Assembly (NCBI GenBank): GCA_000727475.1
Contig: KL647334.1
Coordinates: forward strand, 213,342 to 277,341
Direction: 5' to 3'
Source of the DNA: Sarcocystis neurona
Lineage: Eukaryota; Apicomplexa; Conoidasida; Eucoccidiorida; Sarcocystidae
Length of the DNA stretch: 64,000 nt
Shown piece after piece: positions 24,001-32,865 of this stretch; the first letter of the stretch is position 1; every line of letters starts with the position of its first letter. A program made the position numbers and the translations under genes. The notes beneath the pieces were generated by a model. The model ran no database searches and was not told where the DNA came from. It was given only the letters and a program-made list of their open reading frames with translations.

Positions 24001-25180
24001 CTGCAGGAGCAAGGAGTACAGGATTAGATTCAACAAACGAAGCAGCAACAAGATCAGCAGCAGCTGTAACAGCGGCGGCCGCAGGAGCATCTCGAGAGCG
24101 CCCGGCGGCAGCAGAGGAAGCAGCGGATAGAAAAACGACAGAAGAAAGACGAACTTCAGCAGACACAGCGACAGCAGAGGAGAACGAAGCCGTACGTGCT
24201 GCTCGCGGCAGGTGCCTGGCGCTCACGCGCGGTGCAGCAGAGGCAGCCCTTTCGCAGATGCAGCAGCGGCAGGCGACCGGCAGCAACTCGAGCAGCAGCA
24301 GCCACTGCTGCAGCTGCAGACATGCACTGCAGCTTCTTCTTTTCTGCGATGAGGAGGAGAAGAAGCTTCGCGACGCCGCCCGAGTAAGAAGCCTCTGGCC
24401 CCGACGCGTGAGCCTGCTGCTTGCCTCTCGAGTGCCAGCTCTCTGCTGCCCGCACATTTCTTTGCATGCACCGGGTCCTCCCTCGTCCACTCACGCACAG
24501 AGCGGAAGTATATATACATATATATATACATATATACCAGTACAAGTACATGTGTATATAGGGAGACAGCGACGGGTGCGTGTCTGTTTATACATATATA
24601 TATATATATATATATGTGTACCAGTGCAGCTAATGTGTATGTAGAGAGATAGCCACGGGCGGGCGTCGGTGTGTGTATACATGTAACTGAAGAACTTTTT
24701 CTGGGTGGTGGTGGTGGTGATGGTAGCGGGGCAGCAGCGAGGGGAAAAGAAGAGGCAGCAGGCGTCTTTTTGCTTCTCCTGCGTGTCTCAGCTGCTCACA
24801 CCAAAAGTATACCTCGTATCTACACGTGTAAAGCAAACACACTCATACATACTTATATACATATATATATATGTGTATGTATATGTAGAGAGGGAGAGAT
24901 GTATCTGGGCATTAGACCGCGGCTGAGGGCGCAGCGCAGCGAAGCGAGCAGCTACTTGAAGAAAAGTTGGGAAAAGGGAGTGCGCGTCGCGGGACGGTCT
25001 TTGCGTGCAACGGCGGAGGACGTCAATAAATTACAGAGAAATTGCTTCTTTTTCTCTTTCCTGTTCGCATGCACTTGGTTGCTGCAGCGCTGCAGACAGC
25101 TACGCCGGGCAGATCCCGTTCGCAAGGCCTACTGGAGGTGGAGGCGACGGACGTTGCATCAGCGATGCAGCGATATTTGA
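14761..25180 (+). CDS. Protein farnesyltransferase/geranylgeranyltransferase type-1 alpha subunit, five exons, N-terminus missing
   Basis: This is the alpha subunit shared by farnesyltransferase and geranylgeranyltransferase I, which prenylate C-terminal CaaX proteins in the cytosol. The exons 14761-15015, 17139-17877, 19112-20167, 23747-24383 and 25088-25180 join in phases 1, 2, 2 and 0 to give about 926 residues. The alpha-alpha (PPTA) repeats appear in order: INSGSYTAWVLRR, SPKNYQAWFHRRW, DPKNMAAWSYR, DVYNNSAWAYR and a degenerate NPDNHAVTSFIEG. The C-terminal helix ends DPVRKAYWRWR. The Lys of PKNYQ matches the catalytic alpha-subunit lysine (Lys164 in mammals). DVxNNSxW and the C-terminus favour FNTA over the Rab-specific alpha subunit. 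The human protein is 379 aa; the excess is Ala/Ser/Gln/Pro inserts between repeats. The first exon was not identified. Confidence 0.93.
15016..17138 (+). other. FNTA intron, 2.1 kb
   Basis: The intron is bounded by GTACGT and ATTACAAG. Joining its flanks gives NFKELEFVRRW, the expected helix A of repeat 2, which fixes both ends; an AG closer to the intron body (17091-17092) would break the frame. It contains CATA/TATA tracts and, at about 16370-16700, a purine-rich GAGAC block, the opposite strand sense to most such blocks in introns here. Confidence 0.8.
17139..17877 (+). CDS. FNTA exon with PPTA repeats 2 and 3
   Basis: The exon opens EFVRRWTRRSPKNYQAWFHRRW (repeat 2, with the catalytic-type Lys), passes through about 170 residues of Ser- and Ala-rich insert, and ends LLMHDPKNMAAWSYR (repeat 3). 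In mammalian FNTA the third repeat has a Tyr-His pair where this reads Met-Ala. It ends two bases into an Arg codon at a GGTAGG donor. Confidence 0.92.
17878..19111 (+). other. FNTA intron, 1.2 kb, CTG-rich
   Basis: The first part is purine-rich; from about 18340 on it is dominated by CTG repeats on the coding strand, ending at TTTTTATTGCAG. Between about 18720 and 18990 a roughly 70-bp CTG-rich unit containing CAATGCCGGTGCTTCTG is repeated several times. The frame is open across it but reads Leu/Cys, and joining the flanking exons restores the prenyltransferase repeat. Confidence 0.8.
18770..18990 (+). repeat. CTG-rich minisatellite in FNTA intron
   Basis: Units containing GCAATGCCGGTGCTTCTG recur near 18870, 18930 and 18985 with CTG-rich filler; an older relative (GTAATGCCGGTGCTTGTG) lies at about 18770. 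All lie on the coding strand upstream of a 3' splice site. Confidence 0.8.
19112..20167 (+). CDS. FNTA exon with PPTA repeat 4 and large low-complexity insert
   Basis: The first base completes the Arg codon of WSYR. The exon then encodes GCYESEKTW and the family-typical DVYNNSAWAYRAFLAE (repeat 4). A roughly 290-residue Ser/Ala/Pro-rich insert follows, built from TCT/TCC and GCT/GCA codons, before EDMRFLARQLVWEEELR, the first helix of repeat 5. It ends at GGTAATT in phase 2. The insert sits in the inter-helix loop, where the fold can tolerate extra sequence. Confidence 0.9.
20168..23746 (+). other. FNTA intron, 3.6 kb
   Basis: The intron includes a TTC-rich start, mixed sequence, a 70-bp tandem duplication (21247-21386), and CTG-rich sequence from about 22780 to the acceptor GTGGGTCCAG. 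Joining the flanks gives EELR-FAIPWFLRNPDN, consistent with repeat 5. Open frames inside (for example 22869-23729) read as Cys/Leu-rich repeat product. Confidence 0.75.
21247..21386. repeat. 70-bp tandem duplication
   Basis: Two adjacent copies (21247-21316 and 21317-21386) are essentially identical, with CAGCAGCTGTATATAG at 21251 and 21321. They contain CTATATAAGAG and lie in the large FNTA intron. The near identity suggests a recent duplication. Confidence 0.95.
23747..24383 (+). CDS. FNTA exon with degenerate repeat 5 and Ala-rich insert
   Basis: After CCAG the first base completes an Arg codon. The exon continues FAIPWFLRNPDNHAVTSFIEG, which aligns with the fifth alpha repeat (VPHNxSAWNYLxG in mammals) but lacks its Trp. 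An Ala/Gly/Thr-rich insert of about 130 residues follows, then ENEAVRAARGRCLAL and DEEEKKLRDAAR. It ends in phase 0 at a GTAAGA donor. The exon uses many A-ending Ala and Gly codons inside the insert, unlike the conserved parts. Confidence 0.85.
24384..25087 (+). other. FNTA last intron, 0.7 kb
   Basis: The intron runs from GTAAGA to GCTGCAG, with TATA and GTGTAT tracts in the middle and a GGTGGTGGTGGTGATGGTAG run at about 24704. No coding content is supported. Confidence 0.75.
25088..25180 (+). CDS. FNTA terminal exon
   Basis: The exon follows TTGCTGCAG and encodes RCRQLRRADPVRKAYWRWR, the C-terminal helix typical of FNTA, then HQRCSDI and TGA at 25178-25180. It starts in phase 0, matching the preceding exon. 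Confidence 0.88.
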   Translation, partial: RCRQLRRADPVRKAYWRWRRRTLHQRCSDI

Positions 25181-25303
25181 ATTCTTCCCCATTTGTATAT
25201 ATATATGTATAGATATACGCTGGTATATATGTATTGATACACGCGTGCAAGAGTTCCTTCCACCAACACATCAGTATTTCCTTCGCACATGTTTTTTTAT
25301 GCT

Positions 25304-25334
<31 letters not shown>

Positions 25335-25510
25335 GTGTATATGTGTATATAATCACGCACTTATATGTAGGCGCATATATATATATATATATACATGTGT
25401 ACGTAGACGGAGCGCAGTATCTACTTTGTTATCTGCGATCTGCGAGTGGCAATATGTATTGAAATACATGCGCTGAATAGACACAAGCACAGAAGGATAG
25501 AAGTGTATAT

Positions 25511-26026
25511 ATGTTGGGACCCCAAGTGATATGTACATTTGTATGTATGAATGAAGTAACAAGTGTATGTACACTCGGCAGTTGTGTAAATTCGTGTACA
25601 TCGCGCTGTATACCGATGCATGTGCGGCAGTGTACCCCTTGCGTCTTTTCGCTGGGGGCGGTTCGAAGGGGAAAACGAGATACACGCCGTTTAAAACACT
25701 TTCTCCTTGCAAGGTGGACGACGAAGAGAAGTTCACGAAATCCCGTACTGGACAAAGCGTCTTTATGTGTCTTTCTCACTAGACACGTTCATGTGGCTAC
25801 AAGAGGAGCGCCTGTAGACACAGATGTACGTGCCACGGCTACAGACGAATGGGACTTGCATGAGACCCGAAGCAACACTTTTCTGCCCACGGATGCATGT
25901 GCCACTGCAGCTGCCGGGGAGAAGTCCTCGTTGCTGCTACCAAGTGGCAAGACACACACGTTGACTTTTCAGAAGAGGACGTGCCTAGAGGCCGTGCACT
26001 TGCGTGTAGCAGGCATTCTGCTGTAA
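25511..26026 (+). CDS. Hypothetical 171-aa ORF
   Basis: An uninterrupted ATG-started frame in non-repetitive sequence, about 330 bp downstream of the FNTA stop. The C-terminal half is the more protein-like part (ATATDEWDLHETRSN, PSGKTHTLTF). A good 3' splice site (TCTTTCTCACTAG at 25782) precedes that half in the same frame, so it could instead be a terminal exon of a spliced gene or part of the FNTA 3' region. No family, signal peptide or membrane segment is recognised. Confidence 0.28.
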   Translation: MLGPQVICTFVCMNEVTSVCTLGSCVNSCTSRCIPMHVRQCTPCVFSLGAVRRGKRDTRRLKHFLLARWTTKRSSRNPVLDKASLCVFLTRHVHVATRGAPVDTDVRATATDEWDLHETRSNTFLPTDACATAAAGEKSSLLLPSGKTHTLTFQKRTCLEAVHLRVAGILL

Positions 26027-26983
26027 AGCGCAGGCATGAGTAGATACAGCATCCTGACACTTTTTGTTGAAGATGAAGAAGTGCAGTAGTCTATCTCCCA
26101 CACGGTGAATAGTCAAAAGAGGTGACCTAGACCTATCGGCTGAGGCTGTGAACGCGTTGGTGGACCGACGTGGCGCGCACGCAGCCCAAGAATGAGCTGA
26201 CGCACCAGAATTCCGCAGCCAAAACGCAAGTCTTGTCTGAATTGTCCTCTCCTTTATGCGAGTAATTTCAATCCGGACACCGTGAGGACAGTTATATTTG
26301 TGACGACTTGTTTAGAAAGCACCAAAAGCTGGCAGGTCGCACGACGCGACTTTATACGCAACAAGCAGCAGTCCCGCGCCCGCTGACAAACACTGCAACT
26401 TCCACAGCATGCCCACACAGCTACAGCGCACGCAGGAGAGTAATACGCAACAGCATTCCCTGGTGCTCTGGAGGTGCCGCCTCGTGAAGCAGAGCCGTGC
26501 TCAGAAACTAGAGAACGTGCACCCCCGCTGCAGAGGGGAGTGGTGCAGGCACACCGAGAGCGCCTGGGCGCAGGAGAAGTATGTACAGAAGAGCTGACTT
26601 CTTTGTTCCTTGCCGCAGGCACAGATAGGTTACAAGCGTGTTCAATGCTGTCCAGCGCAGCTGAATATCAAGCGCGAGGCGCGGCAATCGATGCAGCGAC
26701 CGCCTCAGACTGGGCAGGCGTCCTCTTCATCGTGGAAATATCGAAGGAGAGTACGCCGCCTCGCTGCCTCGTTGCAAAGAGAAAGCAGCGCAGAGAGCAC
26801 TGGCGCGTTTAAACCGGATGAAGGAATGTCCTGAAAATATGTGCGGTGCTCTCCTGTCAAGAGAGAAGTGCATGTAGAAGAACTCCAGGACACGCTGCTG
26901 TTACTTCTGTAGACGAGTTCAGGGTCGTTGACAAGTCCTGACTCGAAGGTAGGAGACAGCTGTCTCTCTCTGTTCCGCACAAC

Positions 26984-27340
26984 CTATCGTACTGGACTGC
27001 CTCTACACTCGAATGGTTCGCTACAACATCGTCGTCGGCTACTGCATCTGTGCAGTAGCACTCCAGTCAGTGATGACAGGAGCAGGGACAGAGATAGACA
27101 AGAGCCACCACAGATGCCCACGCTTACCAGCAGATGTACGTGTACAGGGTATACAAGGAGTTCCACTGTAGCGTGCAGACTGTTGCGGGAGTGCCTGCAA
27201 AAATCTGCTTCGCACAACTCGGATAAGCGCAGGCACGTCATAGCGTCACCGCTACACCAGACAAGCCTATAGTGAAGTCCCGTAGCAGAAGGCACAGACC
27301 CACCTTTGTTCGAGCTGAGGTTTAAACAATAGGGTAACAT
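26984..27340 (-). CDS. Hypothetical ORF or first exon
   Basis: An ATG at 27340 opens a 118-codon frame on the minus strand. A CTG-GTAAGC donor lies inside it at about 27129, so it could be a first coding exon of about 70 residues. A comparably long frame lies opposite on the plus strand. No motif is recognised, and which strand is coding, if either, cannot be decided by eye. Confidence 0.2.
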   Translation of the reverse strand: MLPYCLNLSSNKGGSVPSATGLHYRLVWCSGDAMTCLRLSELCEADFCRHSRNSLHATVELLVYPVHVHLLVSVGICGGSCLSLSLLLSSLTGVLLHRCSSRRRCCSEPFECRGSPVR

Positions 27341-28016
27341 GGGAATGCAGCGGCTTTCCTGGCGTCCCGATATTAAAACATATTCAAGTCAAAAGCGTAG
27401 ATATACACATTTTTGTAAATAGCCAGTTCTTTTTATCAAGAGATTTGCACTCGTGTTTCGATATATACATATATATAAGTATATATTTTCACACGTGTTT
27501 AACTCCTGTGCGCGTTACATATTGGCCGACGCAGAGTCGTGCGTGCCCGCCAGAAGTTTTGTAACACCGCAGTCACATGGAGCAGAAAAATGCGCACACG
27601 TACGCACGTACACACGTATATACACATACACACATGTATACATATGTGCACGTGCACATAAGTGTGCACGTGTGTATTTGAATATATACGACTGCATACA
27701 TATACATATATATATATAGATATATGTGTAGATACAAACGCATGCATGTATATGTATATATATATATATATGCGTGTAGTGGGAGAACCAGATGATGGTC
27801 CGCGTGTAAAGAGTGTATTTCGCGTGAGGTTCCGGCAAACAGATGTACACGTGTACCTATCTCAGCACGATCCCCGGCTTCACACTAGTTGTTCTGTGTT
27901 AGCAGCAGCAACAGCAGTACAGCAGCACGGAAGGCGAGGATGCTGAATGAGCAACATCAGTAGCACCCCCATTGTAGCCAGAACCAGAGACAGCTCACGC
28001 AGCATCGAACAGGGCT

Positions 28017-28424
28017 CTAGAAGAGCATCAGCACCAGTCCGAACCGCAGTGCAGTAGTTCGGGCAGCGACAGCAGCAGGAGCAGCAGCAAGAGCCGGAAT
28101 AACAGTCGCTACAGCAGACAAGCGGCTCCAAGAGTTTCTACAGCAGCAGCAGAGAAGTGCCGCAGTAAAGACTCTGTAGAAGACTGCAAGCAGCAGTACC
28201 GAGCAGGGAACAGTGCCACCCCTGTTTCTCGTGTCTACTCGTGCACTGACAGGAGGGGCGCATACAGGTAGTCGCCCGAGTTGTTCTTTCCCATGAGTTC
28301 TTCGCCAGTCCTCGATACAACCGTACGAAAAAACGCAGCGCGCTGCTGGTTGCTGAGAACCGTATAAGCCGTGCTGAGAGACGCCATCTGCTACACGAAA
28401 AGCATATAATATATATGTACGCAT
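28017..28424 (-). CDS. Hypothetical 135-aa ORF
   Basis: An ATG-started single-exon frame with a charged N-terminal half (EDWRRTHGKEQLGR) and a hydrophobic, Ala/Leu/Cys-rich C-terminal half that could form one or two membrane segments. Part of the C-terminal half is a short CTG-type tract, which lowers confidence. No family is recognised. Confidence 0.22.
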   Translation of the reverse strand: MRTYILYAFRVADGVSQHGLYGSQQPAARCVFSYGCIEDWRRTHGKEQLGRLPVCAPPVSARVDTRNRGGTVPCSVLLLAVFYRVFTAALLCCCCRNSWSRLSAVATVIPALAAAPAAVAARTTALRFGLVLMLF

Positions 28425-29700
28425 TTATAAAGGTATGTCTATGTACACTCGGGGAAAGAGGAAGGAGTGACTGGCGCAACAATAAATGTATGTTCATTAT
28501 ATATATATATATATTTCTTTATCTATCTGTATATATAAATATACATATCTATATGGAGAATGTACACATCCTCTTTTCTACTATACTTCCGTATGCATAC
28601 GCGAAGGTGTACGGGAATATTTGTGTTCACATATAGTTCTGAAAATACATATGCGTGTGCTTGCGTGTGTGTGCCGTCGATGAGTATACGGAGAGACACA
28701 CGTGTGTGTGTAGGAGCGTATGACTACGCGTAAATATCGTAAAGAGAAGTCCGCTTCATTTTGAAAAGTCGCCTTTCTATGCCTGCCTTTTTCTTCGCAC
28801 GCAAAAGTTTCTTACCTCAGAAACACGCTTGTGCTTGCGAAAGCTCTGTACACACACTGTGAATCGAATAATTCGTTTTTTCAAATAAACGTGTAAACAT
28901 TTTGTGTCTGCTCTTGTGTGCGTGTGTCCTACTGAATACGCGCATGCGTACATACTTCTACATATATATGTATATACCTATAAGCACAGGTCGACCTCGC
29001 GAATGTATCCTTATATGCGCATGCTTCCTGGCCAAGGCAAGAGTTTGTATTGCAAAGTCTCTCCATCACCCAAGACAGAAACAGGCGCTACTTTCTCATC
29101 TGTGGAAATGTGTCTAGAGGCATCCGCGCAGTCCTATGTGAACGTATGTGCAGGCATGTCATCGCGACGCGACACGCGCCCCATGCTTCTTCACACGCGT
29201 ATCCAAGGATGTACAAGAAGAAGCACGAGAAATATTGTAGTCGCCTTTGTCCGCAGTGCTTTGTGCGTGCCCCCGGGAGTGTAACGGCCTGTACGCAGCA
29301 GAGTTTCTTTATCGTCGTCGTGGGAAACGCGGCCCCTCCGTAGCAGTTGCTGTTGCCAGACACGCGCAGAAAGAATAATTTCTTCGAATCAGTGTGCTCC
29401 ACATTAAGCACACTCTCCTGGTGTCAAACGTTTCTCTGCGTATACACGTACGTACTATAGAAGTATACGCACACTGGAGCAGCCTTCCCATATCTACACA
29501 AAGATTCTTACCCATGCGCCAAAATACTGACTCGCCGATCGTTTGTGTAAGAATTTAACCACACGCCTGTAAGTCTATATGTCTAGATGTAGATGAAACA
29601 CCAAATTTTCTATAATTTGTTAAATTCGTACATATATCTAAGTACAAATGTGTGTGTGTGTGTACGTGTACGTTTGAGTATCGCTTCGCTTCCAACACAG

Positions 29701-29872
29701 GCACTTGAAGTGCACGGCGGCTGCTTGAACGCTGCGGCAACTGCTGCCGTGATTCGTGTTTTACTACTTTTTGAAATGCAGCAGCAGAGCCCCACAGAGA
29801 AGAGACATACACTCTCTATAGGGAAAAAGCGAATCTCTGCAACTGGAAACTACAGAAACTACCTACACGTAC
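29701..29872 (+). CDS. Candidate isolated exon
   Basis: This 172-nt open segment is flanked by CTTCCAACACAG and a strong GTAAGTG donor. It encodes ALEVHGGCLNAAATAAVIR and a basic tail (GKKRISATGNYRNYLH). A frame opening at ATG 29593 also runs through it to a stop at 29979, so it may instead be part of a 128-aa ORF. Neither neighbour exon nor family was found. Confidence 0.25.
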
Positions 29873-30033
29873 GTAAGTGTATCTGGGCATTTTGTTCTGC
29901 TGCGGGTCGCTTCTTCGCCGAGCGCCCGGCGTCGCTACACCTCCTTCTGCACACCACACAGTTTATCCGCAAACAGTAATTACGTTCTCTCGCTCTACTT
30001 CGACATTGTATATTTATGTGTGTTGACTCCTTA

Positions 30034-30189
30034 TATACATAGATACATGTATGTGTCCCCCCGCCCAACTCAAACAAGTATACGCAGGCAGACGGCTTAG
30101 CTTCGTCTCTGTATACATAGATACATGTATGTGTCCCCCCGCCCAACTCAAACAAGTATACGCAGGCAGACGGCTTAGTTTCGTCTCTG
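30034..30189. repeat. 78-bp tandem duplication
   Basis: Copies at 30034-30111 and 30112-30189 differ at about one base (GCTTAGCTT against GCTTAGTTT). Each contains CCCCCCGCCCAACTC. It lies in the convergent intergenic region. Confidence 0.95.
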
Positions 30190-30339
30190 TGTGTGTGTGT
30201 GTGTGTTTGTGCATACGTGGTATAGACGAATGGATGGTAGACGCGTTTTTCCTGCATGCAGAGGTGTGCAGCACGGAGTGCAAAGATGAGAAAGGGGCGA
30301 ATCTCTTTTAGGAAAGTTCACGACACACTGCACAGATCT

Positions 30340-30650
30340 CCGTCTTCCTGCGCATGAACAATATTCCCTTTCTCGACAACGCAGACGTCTTGTGGCCGCA
30401 TGCGTCTCTCTGCGCATGAAGAATCTTTCTTTTGTAGAGGTGATGCCGTTTTGTCGATGTGTGCGTGTCTCTGTGCAGGAAGTGTACTCATGGATGTATG
30501 CGTCTCTCCGCGCATGTGGACGTGGACGTATGCATCTCTCTGTGCGCCTGAAGAGTCTTCTTTTTCTTGAGATTGTAGACGTCTTGCGGATGCATGCGTT
30601 TCTCTGCGCTTACAAGTGTTTCCTTTCTCGACAAGGTGGACTTTTCGTGG
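30340..30650. repeat. Degenerate tandem array, period about 60 bp
   Basis: Units resembling GCATGCGTCTCTCTGCGCATG, followed by AAGA-TCTTTCTTTT and GACGTCTTG, recur about five times with substitutions and small indels (near 30400, 30460, 30500, 30535 and 30595). Frames run through but do not look conserved. Confidence 0.7.
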
Positions 30651-31723
30651 AAATGTGTGGGCGCGTGCCCGTGTGCGTTGCCTCCTCCTCCTTCTTTACG
30701 TCGCAGAGAGGCGCACGGAGAGACGCCGGGCCCGGCCGGAGCAAACTTGTGTCAACCGTAATCAGTTTGTGCGGATAGCCATGCGCAGACGTGTGGGTGT
30801 CTGTGATCCAGGAAGATTTGAATGTGTATCAGTGGTTCGCACGCGCGGAGACGGTGCCATACGCCTGCACTGCATTAGCGAAAGGTACAAAAACGTATCC
30901 TCGCATGCAGCAACTACGCACAGGTCATTCACGCGAGCGCATGCTGAGAAATCCACGCGCACAGTTCGATTTGGCCAGTGCGAGTCCAACTGCAGGCGTG
31001 CGCGCAGACACACATACAAATATACATGTGTACGTATATAGGTATAGGTGGACTTCTTTTGTATCTACGTCTATAATGCTGCCGTCTACCACTATATATA
31101 TAGATACATACATATGTGGACGTGTGGCTGGGTGCATCCCGGTGCTTCCGCGTGAATAACTATAGAAAAGATAAACTTTGAGAGAACTCGGGAACGCATG
31201 CATAAACTAGTAGGTAGATGTTTGAAGGCGTCGTATCTCTGTGTGTATATGTGGGCTTTTCGAAGAAGCCCGCGTAACCAGTCACACATACACATACGCA
31301 ACTACACAGAGAGAGGTGCGGAGAAATGTTTCTTTCCCGTTTATGTATCGTCTATCTATCTGTAGTGGTGTGCCTGTTTTCTACGTGATGACCTTCTCCG
31401 CCATACACATGTGGAAGTTTATGTTTTGCATGCACGGTGCCGCAGCGCGGTGCGGGTGGACTGTCGCGCGCACAGCGGGAAATTCTCCCGAGTTTGTTTC
31501 AAATTTTCCCGAGTTCGTTTCTCCCTCGTTTTGTCTGTGAAGGCCTCCGCACGAGAGTTGTCCTCCGTTTCGCCCAAAGAGGCGCAAAAATTAACTTTCT
31601 CTGTGTACACGAGAGTGCGGTACAGAAATGGCAATCTCCGTGTGCAGGGGAGAACAAGCAAGTCAAAGGAAAAGAAGAGACGAAAAAGAACAGCAGAAGG
31701 AGAGAACTGTGGAGGAGAATCGG

Positions 31724-32865
31724 TCAGCTGTGGGATGCGCAGCCCAGAGTCACAGAAGCTCGCGGTATCGCAGCGCCGGGAGCAGGCGGGAGAGCACCAG
31801 CAGAAAGAGTAGCAGGAGGACACGCGGCAGCAGGAAGTGCAGCAGCAGGACGGGCAGCGGGTGGAAGTCCAGCAGCCGGACGGGGCGCGGCAGGACGGGC
31901 AGCAGGAGGGAGAGTAGCAGCAGGAGGGGCAGCCACGGCGACAGAGGCGGTTGCGCGTACTCGAGCACAAGGAGCCGCAGGCGTAGCAGCAGCGTGGGGA
32001 TGTGCTGCTGAGGGTCGGTACAACCGCAGGGGGTAGCAGATGGATTCTTTACGAGCTTGTAGCGCAGCAAGAGATTTCTGCGAAGAAGCGAAAGCGTGCG
32101 CTGCGTTTCTTTCCCCCGCCGCCTGTTGCCGCTGCTGCAGTGTCCTCACTTCAGCAGCGGCTGCGGCAGCAGGGGCACCAAGAGGAGCCGCAGGAGGAGG
32201 AGCAGCGGCAACAGCAGCAGCAACAGCAGGAGCAGCAGCAAGAGCAGCAGCAGGAGCAGCACCAGGAGAAGCAGTACCCCAAGAGCGCACGGGGACGTCG
32301 GAAGAAGCGAGCGTCTGAGAAGGTTTCTGCTGCTTGTGAAGCGGTCCTGCCAAAGCGGAGGAAGTGCACGGAGAAGGGAAGTATTTGCTGTCGGCACTCC
32401 TACTACTGCTGAAGAGGTCGACAAGCGTTTCTTTTCCCGTGCCGTGGAGCTGCTGGGATCGCAGAAGCCGTCTCGGCGGCGCTTCCTCGGCCTCCTCCCT
32501 CTCTCCCTCTTCCTCTCCCTCTTCGTCTGCTGCTGCTGCTGTCGTCCAGTTTTCCGCTGCTGCCGTTGTTCTCTCTCCCGGCACTGCTGCGCCGCCCGCC
32601 TTCTTCGCCTTCGTTGCTGCTGCTCCTGACGCGCGCCCCGCCGCCGCAGTCCCGGCTGCTGCTGCACTTTTTCTCGGCTGCAGAGCACCAGCAGCCGTGG
32701 CGCCCGCTCTGTGTGCTGCGTGTCTCAGGTCCTGTCTCGTCTCGTCTCTGCTGCTGCCACCGCCGCCGCTGCCGGTCGTCGGGAAGATCTCACGCGTCTC
32801 TGCGAAAGCAGGATCTGCTGCGCGCAAATAGGCTTCCAGACTCAGAAGCCCGGCTTCCGTATCAA
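31724..32865 (-). CDS. Coiled-coil/GAR gene, terminal exon
   Basis: The acceptor is TTTTCGTCTTGCAG; the first two bases complete a Val codon. The exon starts DTEAGLLSLEAYLRAADPAF, the second half of the GAR-like domain, followed by about 350 residues rich in Ala, Ser, Glu and Pro with one short helical segment (VRTLQQRQQAAGERN). It stops at 31724. Two Ala-rich stretches derive from GCA/GCT repeats. Confidence 0.75.

Larger units (their letters stand above)
25181..31723. other. Convergent intergenic region, repeat-poor
   Basis: This lies between the 3' ends of FNTA (plus) and the coiled-coil gene (minus). It has few CAG tracts compared with the rest. A few ATG-initiated ORFs and one exon-like segment occur (entered separately), but none resembles a known family. 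Simple repeats are limited to (TA)n patches near 25300, 27470-27770 and 28500 and to the tandem repeats at 30034 and 30340-30650. It must contain the polyadenylation regions of both flanking genes. Confidence 0.5.

Noticed and set aside
14761..25180. Rab geranylgeranyltransferase alpha subunit as an alternative
   Set aside because: The DVxNNSxW repeat and the DPVRKAYW C-terminal helix match FNTA; no leucine-rich repeat or Ig-like domain is present.
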